Below, in pieces: positions 43,839-55,709 of a DNA stretch of 64,000 bases. The translations under genes and the position numbers were made by a program. The stretch comes from Caprella mutica (Eukaryota > Arthropoda > Malacostraca > Amphipoda > Caprellidae): NCBI GenBank assembly GCA_947561585.1, contig CANNZV010001117.1, positions 1 through 64,000 on the forward strand. Reading direction: 5' to 3'. The notes below the pieces were generated by a model. The model was given only the letters and a program-made list of their open reading frames with translations, made no database searches and was not told where the DNA came from. The stretch's first letter is position 1. Every line of letters starts with the position of its first letter.

Positions 43839-44334
43839 TAAGATGCGCATGATAGCAGCATTATATTTTGTTCCTCTTGACGATATTGAAACTATAATTT
43901 ACACGTTATCTGATCTAGTCCCAGAAGGAGGAGTTTAATGTTGAATTATTTTGAGCAGGTTTATATTGGGAAGCAATATCGTAGGCAACATTCCAAGGAT
44001 CAATAATTGTGGAACACCAACTGCAGAACTAATGACCATCTTCCTCGAACTATTAACATCGTCGAAGCTTGGCACAGACGGTTTTCTTTATTGTGTGGTT
44101 GTTCACATCCACATATTTGGAAGGTCTTTGACTAACTTAAAACAGAAATTAAATATCAGGACTGCCGGGTGGTTCAACATAGCTCTGGTTATGAGCCTCA
44201 ACCACAGAAAAAAGCGAATAAGAAGGCTACGACCCAATATGAAAAATATTATCACCAACTTAATTAAAGACCCAAGGGGGATTTTGTCCGTAGCGGGATT
44301 TTGTCATATGCCCCATACAGGCAGCTGTTTCTGA
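43839..44334 (+). pseudogene. MULE-transposase-related C-terminal domain, broken
   Basis: Frames read MRMIAALYFVPLDDIETIIY, then QVYIGKQYRRQ, LWNTNCRTNDHLPRT, NIVEAWHRRF, CGCSHPHIWK and LKTEIKYQDCRVVQH. This order (ALxFVP, YIG, LPRTxNxVEAWHRRF, HPxIWK, LK) is the conserved tail of MULE/FLYWCH-associated transposase-like proteins common in insect and cnidarian genomes, recognised from memory. A stop before LWNT, a frameshift in the linker and stops at both TAA near 44135 and 44265 show it is dead. The 127-codon ORF 43951-44334 runs in another frame. Confidence 0.65.
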
Positions 44335-44815
44335 GAAGAGGCAGGATTTGGAAAGGCTTTTGTCAAGGTTGAAACTGATTGAGAACCATCAAGCCTTGCC
44401 TAAGCTTCAATATATCTTCCATGCTTCGCCAACTTACAGAAATAGTGAGGATCTTGCATAGTTCGACAGGGTCATTGTATGAGTTCTTTCGATGGTGACC
44501 AACTTTTTGTTTGAGGGAAACTCACTTGTGCAGGCATCGTTGCCTGTACGGTTTGGGGGTTAGGAATGATTATGTATAATAACATTGCGCTACCAGCATT
44601 CATTTCTTCCCTCCATGCTACCGAGGATTAGGTTAGATCCATTCTGTGCAGAACACAGATTGGGGATGACTGAAAGCTTGGGGCAGCAGTGGAGAAATGG
44701 CAAAGTGAGAGTTTCGCCTTGACTGAGGGAGCTATTGAGATTCGCCACAGGTCATGAGATGAACCTTAGTCGGTAACCACTGTGGTCAGACAGCTCGAGG
44801 AGGCTGATCAGTGAA
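44312..44815 (+). pseudogene. Reverse-transcriptase-derived fragment, broken
   Basis: Starting in the frame EKRQDLERLLSRLKLIENHQ, then PKLQYIFHASPTYRNSEDLA, FDRVIV, LVQASLPVRFGG and, shifted, ALPAFISSLHATED and EKWQSESFALTEGAIEIRHR. This run (LLxRLxLIxxHxAL, PKLxYxLxxSPTY, LxxFDRVV, QASLPVRFGGLG, APxAFLSS) is the downstream part of a reverse-transcriptase-like family frequent in invertebrate genomes. Stops and frameshifts throughout. It directly abuts the MULE fragment. Confidence 0.5.
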
Positions 44816-44929
44816 TGAATTTTTTTAAATGATTATTTTTCCAAAAGTTCTCCTTTTGATCGTAGACTTTAGTCCTGTAATATGTGATTGACTCATTTTA
44901 TTCCTGAAGCCAGGAGAGGACCTTCAACT

Positions 44930-44935
44930 AATAAA
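44930..44935 (+). terminator. Polyadenylation signal AATAAA before P2
   Basis: The same AATAAACTATTCCTACGAAA context as elsewhere, 168 bp before the TATA box at 45098. Here the gene it should terminate has been replaced by the decayed transposon fragments. Confidence 0.4.
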
Positions 44936-45059
44936 CTATTCCTACGAAAGCTTAGTTTTTTTTAGTAGAGAGCTTATTAGACAAATAAGCCCTTATTATA
45001 GCTTATTATAGCTTATTTTCGTTGCGCTTCAGTGTGTGCTTATATAATATGGGGCCTCT

Positions 45060-45200
45060 GTGCTAAGAGAATTAAGAACGGAGATGCGCTCAATGAGTAT
45101 ATATAGGTTTGGAGGTCGCATGCTTTGTTTGGAAAAGGTACCAGAAGTGGATTAGGGGGCGGTGCCCAACCCCAACGTACCGCCGTGGCCAATCGATGCC
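45060..45200. promoter_or_regulatory. Recurrent TATA / GC-box / CCAAT module before P2
   Basis: TATATATAGG at 45098-45107 lies 306 bp upstream of the P2 ATG, the closest pairing of module and start codon in the window. GGGGCGGTGCC and GGCCAATCG follow downstream. If the TATA box drives P2, transcription would start near 45130. Confidence 0.5.
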
Positions 45201-45412
45201 AAGAAATTCTAGTACTGAAAGTAGCTACCAGCTATCACACTGTATAAAAATTAGGAGAGTAGCCCGAACTGGTATGCGAAAAAGAATAAATTTGAACAGT
45301 CCAATAGCGTTGCAGATTAAATAGTGGAGCGTGACGTAAGAGGCGGGAAAATTCAAAGTTTTAAACTGTTGTCTATCGAAAAAGGGTATGTTTAAACTTA
45401 ATAAAGTTTAAC

Positions 45413-46642
45413 ATGGACACCAACACAACTAGTGTTGAAAGAGATCTCTTTGGTAAGAACCTCTTGACGATGAGAGAGAATTTAACGAGGATTCCGACCG
45501 ATACATTGGACTTTCACAAGATTACTGTGCATCCCCTTTACGTTCACTTCCGAATTACAAGTGAAAATTCCACACTTGGTCTAACAGGAACTATAGACTT
45601 TACGAAGAAATCTATTAATATTATGCTCGAGTATATTGACTTAACGCTGAATGAATTCATTGTCCTGCACTTCACTAACATCATGAACATATTAAACCAA
45701 TGTTTCCGAGACATATCTATAAAATTGCTAATCGAACATTCAGATATGAATGCTTTGAATGAATTCATGAACAAAGTTAGCGAAATACCTCCTCAACTAA
45801 AAGTATTTTGCTGGTTTAGAAGTCTTGTAAATGTAATGGCAAATGGAGATGCTAATTCGAATTTTCTCAACTCTTCAAAATATATCAAACTCGTAATCTT
45901 TAAATATGAAGCGAATTCGGCAAATAATGATGTTGCGTACAACGAATTATTTTATTTAGTCTCTGTTACCTTATTCAGACTTCAAACTTGCTGCAGATGC
46001 AGAAACAGCAAAATCAAATAGATACGTGCGAGAAATTCTCCATGTCGTTTTAGGTCAAATATCAGAACAATCCCGATCGAGACCTGTTGATCAGAGCTTT
46101 AGATACAAAGTAATGAATGAAACCAGAAATTACTTTACAATCATAAGCCCAATAAAAAGAGAGTTGTATAAATTTCATACTATCATTCATATGTTTAGAG
46201 AACAGTACGAGTTAATTAGAATTCAACAGAATATTATGTTGAATCTAATGGAAGTCTTATTTTAAATGTTACAAAAATTTCCTTATGTCTAAGGAAAATT
46301 CCAATTCAAGAATCGAATAATTCATATTTTATTGAACAAACCAGTCTAATGCCTTTATTCTTAAAAACAGTAACCATATCGGAGAGATACTGTCAGTAGA
46401 TTTTGAAGCAGTGGTAGCTTTATATAAAGAAGCAAACAACTTTGTAAAATATTTCGAAAACCACTTAAAATTTTTGGTTACTTTATTCAGAGGCAAATAA
46501 AATTTTCTGTGTGCAATCAAGAAGTTAACAAAAGAATATACGCTAGAAAACTTGAGGGAGAGGGAGGAAAAGTCACTCATTATTTCTGCGATGAAAGATA
46601 TACAGACTTAAACCGTGTAATATACTCTCAATACCCCTCATG
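45413..46642 (+). pseudogene. Family P copy P2, best preserved, still broken
   Basis: From ATG 45413 (MDTNTTSVERDLFGKNLL) the frame is open for 202 codons. It continues as a mixed alpha/beta-looking sequence with ITSENSTLGLTGTIDFTKKS, LNEFIVLHFTNIMN and KLLIEHSDMNALNEF. Near 45955 one extra T shifts the frame, so the homologous DFKLAADAETAKS is read from the next frame and stays open to TAA at 46265 (IQQNIMLNLMEVLF). That TAA is at the same place in P1 and P3, so it may be the true stop of this part. The 3' ORF (about 46349-46642) has two small indels. Length without breaks is about 280 residues. The promoter-like block is just upstream. Family unknown. Confidence 0.55.
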
Positions 46643-47217
46643 ATGGGAATGGTTACCCAGAACTGTCAAATTTTCTCCCGTTACATGATAGATTAAGACA
46701 GAACAACTACCACATTCAATATCCATCAATTCATGATGACGAGTTAATGGATAGTAAAGACTATTTTACTGTAGAAGTTTTTTAGGGTTGTTAGGTTTTA
46801 GCAGCTCGGGCTATGGGAACTGCCGATAACAGGAAGAAGCGGTTTTTCCAGACACATTTAACGTGACCACTGGTAATCGTGCTATTTTTTTAATTTCTCT
46901 TTATGGTAGCCATTATCTTGTTGACTTTTCCTTTTCTTTTACATTAAGCAATTGATTATTTGAGCAATTGGTAATTAGAGAGATATTGTCGAAAGTCAGA
47001 AAATACAGTGAAATCTCTTCGATTAGCTGCACCTGTACCGTCCTGTTTTCTAATTAGTAATTAATAAAAACTGTATTTTATTCATTTTATTTTATCTGAA
47101 CGATTGTTCATTCGAGCAATTGTTTTCGGTCAATTTACCGGCTACAATACATTAGATACAATTTAAATGGATTTATCCCATTCCTATTTTATTTTAACGC
47201 CATTGTTTATTCTACAG

Positions 47218-48280
47218 CCAAACGCTTCACCATTGAAAAGAAAATTCATGTTCCACTGACCAAATAAAGTAAATAATTTGGTTCACATTTAATTATCATT
47301 CACGATTGACAAACATGAACTGGTATTAAGTACGCCAGAAAAATTAACAAATGTGAAGGGAATATTAGGGAAACAACTCGCATCTGTAAGGGTAAGTAAG
47401 ACCTAATGCATTTAAACTATGTTATTAATAATTTATATTAAAAATTACTCAACAGATTTCATTAAAGAATACATTAACAAATGTACTACAAACAAATTAA
47501 CAAGAATAAACTTTTGAATTTATAAAATTAAATACCAATTTATAAGAACCTTCCAACAGTCATACACTCAGAATTAACATAAGACACACAGTTGTTTCTC
47601 ATTTACTCTAGTTGAAAGTTTTTCATTTGTTAATAAAATAAAATGATAAACCACGAATATTGAGACAATTTATTTATAAAAGATCTGTTTGGATTATTTT
47701 TCTGTCATTTTTAAAATGATATATAGTATAGTAAGTGATGAAAACTTTGGATTTCAAAAATAAAAAACAATTTACTAGAGAATTCAACTTCATGATATAA
47801 TCTAAGACATCCAGGTTTTGCATATTTGTACTACATGATTCCTAAGTGAATTGTAACAAGTTTGCAATTCTTTGCATAAGATCCCTTAGTTTTCAATTTG
47901 ATGTAATTAGTTAATCAATTCTAAATTTTTCATCGTTTCAGCCCAGTTCCCAGCAAACCAAATATATTTCTTCAGAGTGCTGCGAACTACATGCATGTAC
48001 ACAACTGAGAACTGCATGCATGTGCTGATAACACCCAATGGTAGAACTTGTGTACCATTGGACACGTGGAGAGGTTAAAAATCAGTTTAAAGCTCAACCA
48101 ATGGATGTAAACGATGATATTCTACCAACATCAAATGAGATGTTAGAAAAATTGAAGAAAATGATAGTAACTAATAATAGAAATAAGATGGTTGTTGAAC
48201 AAAGAAAAATAGTATTTGAAATCTACATAGAATTAAAAACATCTCCGACAGAAATGTCTAGTTTATTTAAGGTTATATGA
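47218..48280 (+). pseudogene. Family P copy P2, 3' exons
   Basis: Exon 47218-47391 carries the same TGA as P0 (FMFH then stop). The terminal exon, from 47942 after TTTCAG, has one extra base relative to P0 near CTACATGCATG, then keeps MVELVYHWTRGEVKNQFKAQ and the helical end, open to TGA 48280. This is the B-side counterpart of P0. Confidence 0.6.
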
Positions 48281-48566
48281 AGTGCAAGACCTTCAATTTA
48301 ATGCTCAGCTCTCAAAAAACTATAGATCATCTAAATAAGTGATACATAATTTCAAGACTCATGCTTTGGAAATATTTTATCCGGGTGAAGAAATTGCCAT
48401 ATTTTGAAAATTATGCATAAGTAACTGAAAATTGACCTCTCCATATCCACATGACTATATTATATACATAAATTTAAATTATGCTTATAGTAATCGTTTC
48501 TGTATATCTACAAATTATACAAATAAGTATTTTTTAAAGTTTATTTAGTTCTTTCTTCTTCGAACC

Positions 48567-48572
48567 AATAAA
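48567..48572 (+). terminator. Polyadenylation signal AATAAA after P2
   Basis: Same context as 1709, 171 bp before the next TATA-like block. Confidence 0.5.
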
Positions 48573-48699
48573 CTATTCCTATGAAAGCTTAGTTTATTAT
48601 ACCCCTAATTAAAGCCTATTTTCATTTCGAGTTAGTGTGTGCTCATAAGTTAAATGGCACCTCGTTGCTAAAAGAATTAGGCAAGGAGATTCGCTCACT

Positions 48700-48850
48700 C
48701 TCCACGTTCAACGTCTACCAGCTTACTGTTCACAGAGTATATAATATAGGATTGGAGATAGCAAGCTTTCCCAGGAAAAGTGGTTCCAGAAAATGATTTA
48801 GGGGCGGTGCCTAACCCACAACGTACCGCTTTGGCCAATCAGTACCAAGA
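48700..48850. promoter_or_regulatory. Recurrent TATA module before P3
   Basis: The TATA box is altered by a short insertion to TATATAATATAGG (48738-48750), against TATATATAGG at the matching place in copy A. GGGGCGGTGCC and TTGGCCAATCAG are kept. Confidence 0.4.
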
Positions 48851-49469
48851 AGTTCTAGTCATAGAGTAATGATATATACTAGACTAGAGAGAGCTAGTTG
48901 AACAGCGACTGCTCGACAGTTTAGGTTAAAACCTTATTTCATTCCAGTGACCAGAGTGACGTAGAGAGAGGTGTGCTACACACCTCACTCTGTCTGGTGT
49001 CTATAATACGAGAGGATATTATTAATTTCTCTTAAGTGGATAGTCTCCTGGTTTTGCAAGCTACCAATAATAATCATTCCTATGAGCTGAGCGAGCTTTT
49101 GACATAGGTGTAAAATGCTCCAAATCATTGAAGCTGTTCTTGTAAATTTTTCATTCTGGGGCAAATTAAAAAGCTCACTTGTGGGTCTTAGCAATTTAGG
49201 ATCAACTTGTAAGTAAATTTAATTATTCTATTACAAAAATTAAATTTGTATACGAATTTTGTTTTTCGTACTATAAATTCCTGCATCAACTTATTAACAT
49301 ATTTTGGTGTGAAGTTTTTCTCTCTTATAATTATTATTAAAGGATACTGCAATCGCGTTTTGAGGAGACAGAGACATTCTACTGTCACGACGAAAACTAT
49401 CTGAATGACTGTAGGCTGAACGCTTATCATGCATCAGTTTCATGTGAATGACATTCTGCATGATCGTGC

Positions 49470-49615
49470 AAACATCAAATGAGATGCTGGAAAAATTAAA
49501 GAATATGATTGTAACCGATTATAGAAATAAAATAATTGTTGAACAAAAATGATATCGGAAATTTACATAGATTTAAATCCAGCTCCGAAGGAAATATTTT
49601 ATTTAAGGTTCTATC
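49470..49615 (+). pseudogene. Detached P terminal-exon fragment (copy B)
   Basis: Same fragment and same breaks as 2492-2640. Confidence 0.6.
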
Positions 49616-49870
49616 AGGGTAATTTTCAGAGTGCTGGGCTCCGAGCACAAGACTGACATATGTGCAAAACATTAAATAAATCTAGATCATTCAATATTTG
49701 GGTACATAATTTAAAGACTCATTTTTATAAAATGTTGAAAATTATTAAATATTTTCCTACAAGTCACCATAGTTTGAAGGTTATGCAAAAAAGTAACTGA
49801 AGACTGACCTCTCAATTATCACCTACCTATTTGATATACTGCGATTTGAATTATGTTTAAAATGGTTCTA

Positions 49871-50045
49871 GGGGAGTTGCCACGGGGGGAATTACCACTG
49901 GGTGAATTGAAACCGGGGGAACTGCCCACGTGGGGGAATTGCCAATGGTTGAACTGCCCACGTGGGGGAATTGCCACTGGGTGAACTGCCCATGTGGGTC
50001 AATTGCCACTGGGTGAACTGCCCATGTGGGTCAATTGCCACTGCC
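49871..50045 (+). repeat. Minisatellite, ~32 bp unit (copy B)
   Basis: Two units shorter than copy A (2894-3133); unit order also differs slightly in the right half. Confidence 0.85.
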
Positions 50046-51252
50046 ATTTATTTCATTCATAAAAATGCACTTGGACGCTAGTTAATTCATATATTTAGTA
50101 TGAAAAGTTATTTTTTCGTTTGAAATAATTATTCACACTGAAAATTGTTCTTTCTATTTAATTTCAAATAGAAATATTATTTGGTTAAAATAGCGTAAAT
50201 AAAATTATATACCTAGATTTGAGTTTGAATTAGCAACCGTTCTATTTTTTCCAACTTTTCCAAATATCAATCGTAAGCAACTCCAAGGATACGTCACGTT
50301 ACACACTCCCCGATGTCGAGTGCAGCTAGAAAATCTAAAATACTGCAATGAGAGATATTTTATATTCAATGGTCTGTGATTTCAGGATTCCTTTGGGCAA
50401 AGACTGTTGAAATTTCGATTACGGATGGGTTTTTTTTCATTTTTACCATGTTTATCATTTTTAACGCTACTTGCAGTTTTAGAGAATAGCGCTAGGGTTG
50501 TGCTTTTCTACTACGAGGTCTTATATTCTTGTGTTAGGTAGGCTCGTATGTTTCATTTACTATCCCCTCTTCATTTTTCTCTTCCATCCGTGAGTACAGC
50601 CGCCAGAATTGTCTTTTTTGCTCATTTTTTTTTCTAGTAGCTTTTCTGCATTCATGAGCATCGTCACCGACGCCGGAAGGTTATTTTGTACATTGAGCGA
50701 TTTTCTTTAACGATTGCATCTTTCGACCTCGTGTGCAAAATTTTCCTTTTGTCGTCGGCGATACTACCTTTGGTTCGGAAGCCCTACTTAAATAGATTTT
50801 TTTAAGTAATTTAATAGAATCAACTGAATATATTCATGTAGAATTTATTACTGGATTTATGTAAGGTTATTCCACTCGAAAAATTAATCTGAACGAAGTT
50901 AAAAAATCTTTCAATTTTAGTACTTTGTACCTACTTTTTTAGTTAAATTCTAAGCTGCAATATGAAACTAGAATGTCTCTGTAATTCTTCTATTCTACCT
51001 CCACACTATTAATTCATTTATAGAATTTACTTTAATTCTGCTTCCAGTTTTATTAGTTATTAAAATAGTTCCAAGTCTAAGATGTCAAACCCAGAGGATC
51101 TGATGCATAAATTCCAGACCTGGTTTTGAGTAAGTTTAATTAAGTTAAATCTTTTACCATGCGGATAATCTTTCAACTCCAAGTTATAATTTATAACAGT
51201 GAATACATCGCGACTTTGTGATTAGAAACTTCTGCATTATAAAAGTGCATCA

Positions 51253-51370
51253 TAATCCCAGGTAGCAAGCATTATTCCTGGGATATTAAGGGAATAACTC
51301 TGGGAAGAAGAATATATTCCTGGGATATTCCCTTAATATCCTGGGAATAAATCCTTGCTGCCTGGGATTA
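51253..51370. repeat. Small palindromic MITE-like hairpin (copy B)
   Basis: Same 118 bp element as 4342-4459, with TAATCCCAGG ends. Confidence 0.75.
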
Positions 51371-52446
51371 GCATATTAAAAATTTCTGGATTGGCACAGC
51401 TAGTGCGTCGAGACTTTGTGAAAATTAATAAATCACAAAGAAAAACTCTTGTTTACATTATTATCAAGTGCTTATAACTGTTGTGTAAAATAATTAACAT
51501 TGCTACCTACACAACTAGTGTTTAAAGAGATTTCTTTGGCAAGAACCTCTTGACGATGAGAGAGAATTTAACGAGGATGCCGACCGTTACATAGGCCTTT
51601 CACAAGATTACTGTGCATCTCCTTTACGTTCACTTCCGAATTACAAGTGTAAATTCCACACTTGGTCTAACAGAAACTATAGACCTTACGAAGAAATCTA
51701 TTAATATTATACTCTAGTACATTGACTTAGAACAGTATGAATTCATTGCCTTGCACTTCACTAACATCATGAACATAATCCAATGTTTCCGAGACATATC
51801 AATGAAATTGCTAATCGAACATTCTGATATGAATGCTTTGAATGAATTCATGGACAAGTTAGCGAAATTCTTCATCAACTAAAAGTATTTTGCCGGTTTA
51901 GAAGTCCTGTAAATGTAATGGCAACTAGAGATGCCAACTCGAATTTTCTCAACTCTTTAAAATATATCAAACTCGTAATCTTCAAATATGAAGCGAATTC
52001 GTCAAATAGTGAAAATGTTGCGTACAAAGAATTATTTGAATTTAGTCAGTTACCTTTTTCTGACTTCAAACTTGCTGTAGATGAAGAAACACCAAAATCA
52101 TATAGTTATGTGCGAGAAATTGCTGATGTCGTTATAGATTATCGGAACAGTCCCGATCAAGACTAATGCCTGTTGATCAGAACTTTAGATTCAAAAGTAA
52201 TGAACGAAAACATCAATTACTTTACAATCACAAGCCCAACAAAATGAGAGTTGGATCATATTTCATACTATCCTTCATATGTTTGAGAGAACAGTAAGAG
52301 CTAATTAGAATTCAACAGAATAATATGTTGAATCCAATGTTCCGAAGTCTCTTATTTTAAATGTTACAAAAAAATTTCTGACGTCTTTAAGAAAAATTCC
52401 AATTCAAGAATGGAATAATTCATATTTTATTGAATAAACCAGTCGA

Positions 52447-52743
52447 ATGCCTTTAGTTTTAAAAACAGTAACCATATCAGAAATGATACAGTCAGTAGAT
52501 TTTGAAGCAATGGTAGCTTTATATAAAGAAGCAAATAACTTTGTAAAAGATTTCAAAACCACTTACAATTTTTGGTTACTTGATTCAGAGGCAAATAAAA
52601 TTTATATATCTGTGTGCGATCAAGAAGTTAACAAAAGAATATACACTAGAAAACTTGAGGGAGATGAAAACATCACTCATTATTTCTGCGATGAGAGATA
52701 TACTGACATAAACCGTGTAATTTACTCTCAATACCCCCCATGA
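52447..52743 (+). CDS. Intact 98-codon 3' ORF of family P (P3)
   Basis: Identical in protein sequence to 5533-5829, MPLVLKTVTI to YSQYPP; the visible base change (GACGAG to GATGAG in CDERY) is silent. Hydrophilic, aromatic-rich, one central NFWLLDSEANKIYISVC strand-like segment. No recognised family. Whether it is expressed is unknown. Confidence 0.35.
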   Translation: MPLVLKTVTISEMIQSVDFEAMVALYKEANNFVKDFKTTYNFWLLDSEANKIYISVCDQEVNKRIYTRKLEGDENITHYFCDERYTDINRVIYSQYPP

Positions 52744-53281
52744 TAAGAATGATTACCCAGAACTGTGATATTTTATCCCGTTACATGATAGATTGAGACA
52801 GAATAACTACCACATTGAATGAATACCCATCAATTCACTTTGACGAGTCAATGGATAGTATAGAAGTTTTTGTTAGGGTTTTTAGGTTTTAGCAACTCGG
52901 GCTATGTGAACTGCCGATAACAGGAGGGAGCGTCTTTTTTCCCTGACATATTTAACATGACTACTGGTAATCGTGCCACTTTTTAATTTCTCTTTTAGGT
53001 AGCCATTATCTTGTTGACTTTTCCTCTTCTTTTACATTAAGCAATTGATTATTTGAGCAATTGTAAATTAGATAAATATTGTCGAAAGTCAGAAAACCAT
53101 GAAGTGAAATCTTTTCGATTAGCTGCACCTAACCGTCTTTGTTTCTAATTAGTAATTAATAATTTTATTTTATCTGAACGATTGTTCATTCGAGCAATTT
53201 ACCGACTACCATATATGACTGATACAATTGAAATGAATGTATCCCAATTCTATTGCATTTTAACTCCATTGTTTATTACAG

Positions 53282-54080
53282 CCAAACGCTTCACCATTGG
53301 AAAGGAAATTCATGTACCACGGACCAAATAAAGTACATGATTTGGTTGACATATTCAAATCATGGAATTTTGACCAACACGAACTGGTGGTATCAAGTAC
53401 GCCAGTTAAAAGAACAAATATGAAGGGAAAATTAAGAAAACAGCCCACATCTGTAAGGGTAAGTAAGACCTAATGTACTTGAACAATGTTATGGATAATT
53501 TAAATGTATAGTTATTCGAACAGATTTCATTAAAAAATATTAACGACTACTACGAACATATTAACAAAGTATAAACTTTAGAATTTCCAAAATTGAATAC
53601 CAATTTATAAGAACCTTCCAACAGTCACTCACTCAGTATTAACCTAAGACACACAGTTGTGTCACAATTATTACTCTTTTAAGTCTTGTTACAAAAACGT
53701 AACTCTTTAAGTGTATCGACAATAATTTATGGGAAGATTCATAAGCATCGGACTCTTTTCATTTGTTAATAAAATAAAATGATAAATGAGTGCTGGAAAC
53801 ACATGCATGTACACAACTGAGAACTGCATGCATGTGCTGAGAACACCAATGGTAGAACTTTATTACCATCGGACACGTGAAGAAGAAGTTAAGAATCGGT
53901 TTAAAGCTCAAGCAATGGATGTAAACGCTGATATTTTGCCAACATCATGAGATGTTAGAAAAATTAAAGAATATGATTGTAACTAATAATGGAAATGAGA
54001 TGATTATTGAACAAAGAAAAATATTAGCCGAAATCTACAGATTTAAAATCAGTTCCGACGGAAATATTTTATTTAAGGTT
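53282..54080 (+). pseudogene. Family P copy P3, 3' exons; first exon intact
   Basis: Exon 53282-53458 is 177 bp, phase 0, flanked by TTATTACAG and GTAAGT, open throughout (PNASPLERKFMYHGPNKV, HDLVDIFKSWNF, KGKLRKQPTSVR). It is the undamaged reference for the P1, P0 and P2 versions and for exon c at 23511. The terminal-exon region, about 53783-54080, keeps MVELYYHRTREEE-like sequence but meets TGA at the position of the P1 break. Confidence 0.6.
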
Positions 54081-54369
54081 ATATGAGGGTAGAGCTCAGC
54101 ATAAGACTGACAGAAGTGAAAGACATTCAATTTAGTGCTCAGCTCTCTCGAAAACCTAGATCATTTAACTAAATGGATACATACTTTCAAGACTCATGTT
54201 TTAGATATATTTAATCCGGATAAAATGTTTCGAATATATTAAAAAATTAGTAATTTAATTTTTTTTAATTATTGAATATACTCATAGTTCGAGTCTATTT
54301 TCATTGCGCGTAAGTGTGTAACAATGGCGCTTTTGTGCTAAGAAAATTTAGCAGGGAGATGCGCTCACT

Positions 54370-54520
54370 CTTCTCGTTCAACGTCTGCCAGCTTACTGCG
54401 CACAGAGTATATATAGGTTTGGAGGTTGCTAGCTTTTCTAGGAAAAGGGATTCCAGAAGTTGATTTAAGGGCGGTGCCTCAACCCCACTACGTAACGCTG
54501 TGGCCAATCAGTGCCAACCG
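54370..54520. promoter_or_regulatory. Recurrent TATA module before G2 (B), uninterrupted
   Basis: TATATATAGG at 54408-54417 with GGGCGGTGCC and GGCCAATCAG downstream. Contains the empty target site CTTACTGC (54392-54399) of the element inserted in copy A. Confidence 0.45.
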
Positions 54521-54939
54521 TATAAACAAAGTGTATCTATTCCATTTCTTTTCGATTGCTGAGATATCGAATCTATGGATTGTTCCATTGAATCAACCGA
54601 CCGTTGCTTAATAAGAAGCTCTAGTCAGAGAGTAATGATATATACTAGTGAGAGCTAGTTGATTAGCGACTACAGGACTGTTAAAACCCTATTCCATTTC
54701 TGCACAGTCGATTTAATATAGAAGATGTTTTTCACTGCTACCTGGACGCTAGTGATCAAATAATTTATTAGACTTAGTTAGAGCGTATCAGCCAATCAGA
54801 GAGAGAAGCGTAACGTGACGTCACTTATTACAAACTAGAATATGTATATATATTTAACGATCAAAACTTCCAAAAATGGGAGAATGGAGCAGATACGGAA
54901 ATTTTAATTTTTAAGAAAAAGGTTAATTTGCGAATTCTT

Positions 54940-54955
54940 TATGAAATATAAGCAA
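54940..54955. other. Deletion junction in copy B
   Basis: TTATGAAATA from A 8829-8838 is joined to TAAGCAAATTT from A 10845 onward, so ~2.0 kb with G2 exon 1 is missing. Only a two- to four-base overlap is visible at the join. Deletion in B is more likely than insertion in A because the junction cuts the right arm of the inverted repeat. Confidence 0.8.
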
Positions 54956-55078
54956 ATTTTTGTTGTAGCATACTTTCCATTGAAAAATCTAGTTATTATT
55001 GAATTTTAATCAATCTAAATTCTTTCATTGCTTTAATATTTAATATAAGATCCGTAGAAATTAAATTGATTTCAATTA

Positions 55079-55678
55079 CAGCAAAACCTCGTAGTAGACC
55101 AGAGTTACGTTCCAAGTTCAATTGTTTGGACTAGTAAGAAACACACTTCATTAGTTTCCTACTATAGGACCAACATCGTTTTCTCTAAAAGTGAAGCGGT
55201 GACTTTAAAATTTCGAAATTTCTAGTTGTTTATGATAACTTTAATGTCAAATTAATGGTGACTAACATACCAATTTTGAAGGGAAACACGTTTAGAAACA
55301 GTATGACTATTTTTGTTTCAATAAAAATGAATATTATATTCTTTTCAATTAAATATCATATGATATTATAATAATAGTCTTCACAGTATCTAGTTTTCTT
55401 TTCACATCGATTTTATAGCACACACACTACTATTAAATCTGAAACCGATTATGCCTTATGTTTTATCTTAAAAACAGCATACATAAATATAATACATAAT
55501 TCAAATTAGAGATTTATCTTTAAAACAGTATTGTTACATCTTCTAATATTTACACTAGAATAACTGTCAGATGACAAAAAATTGTCTTGCTAGGTTTTTT
55601 GCAGTATAGTTTCAAAAATATCTTGGTCTAATAGGAGGTTTGTCTACTAGGAGGTTGGTCTACTAAGAGGTTTTGCTG
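55079..55678. mobile_element. Tc1/mariner-type MITE in G2 (copy B)
   Basis: Same 600 bp element as 10975-11574, TA on each side, ends CAGCAAAACCTC and GAGGTTTTGCTG. Confidence 0.8.
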
Positions 55679-55709
55679 TATTTCAGTTTTCATTATTTCT
55701 CTGTTTCAG

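Larger units (their letters stand above)
51085..52743 (+). pseudogene. Family P copy P3, 5' part, broken
   Basis: Counterpart of P1. The same short exon remnant (MSNPEDLMHK, then TGA before GTAAGT), the same TAA near the body start and the same frameshift before LKVFCRF are present, so these breaks are older than the duplication. Open pieces 51918-52166 and 52447-52743 remain. Differences from P1 are few (DSN to DAN, LVQD to PDQD). Confidence 0.55.
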
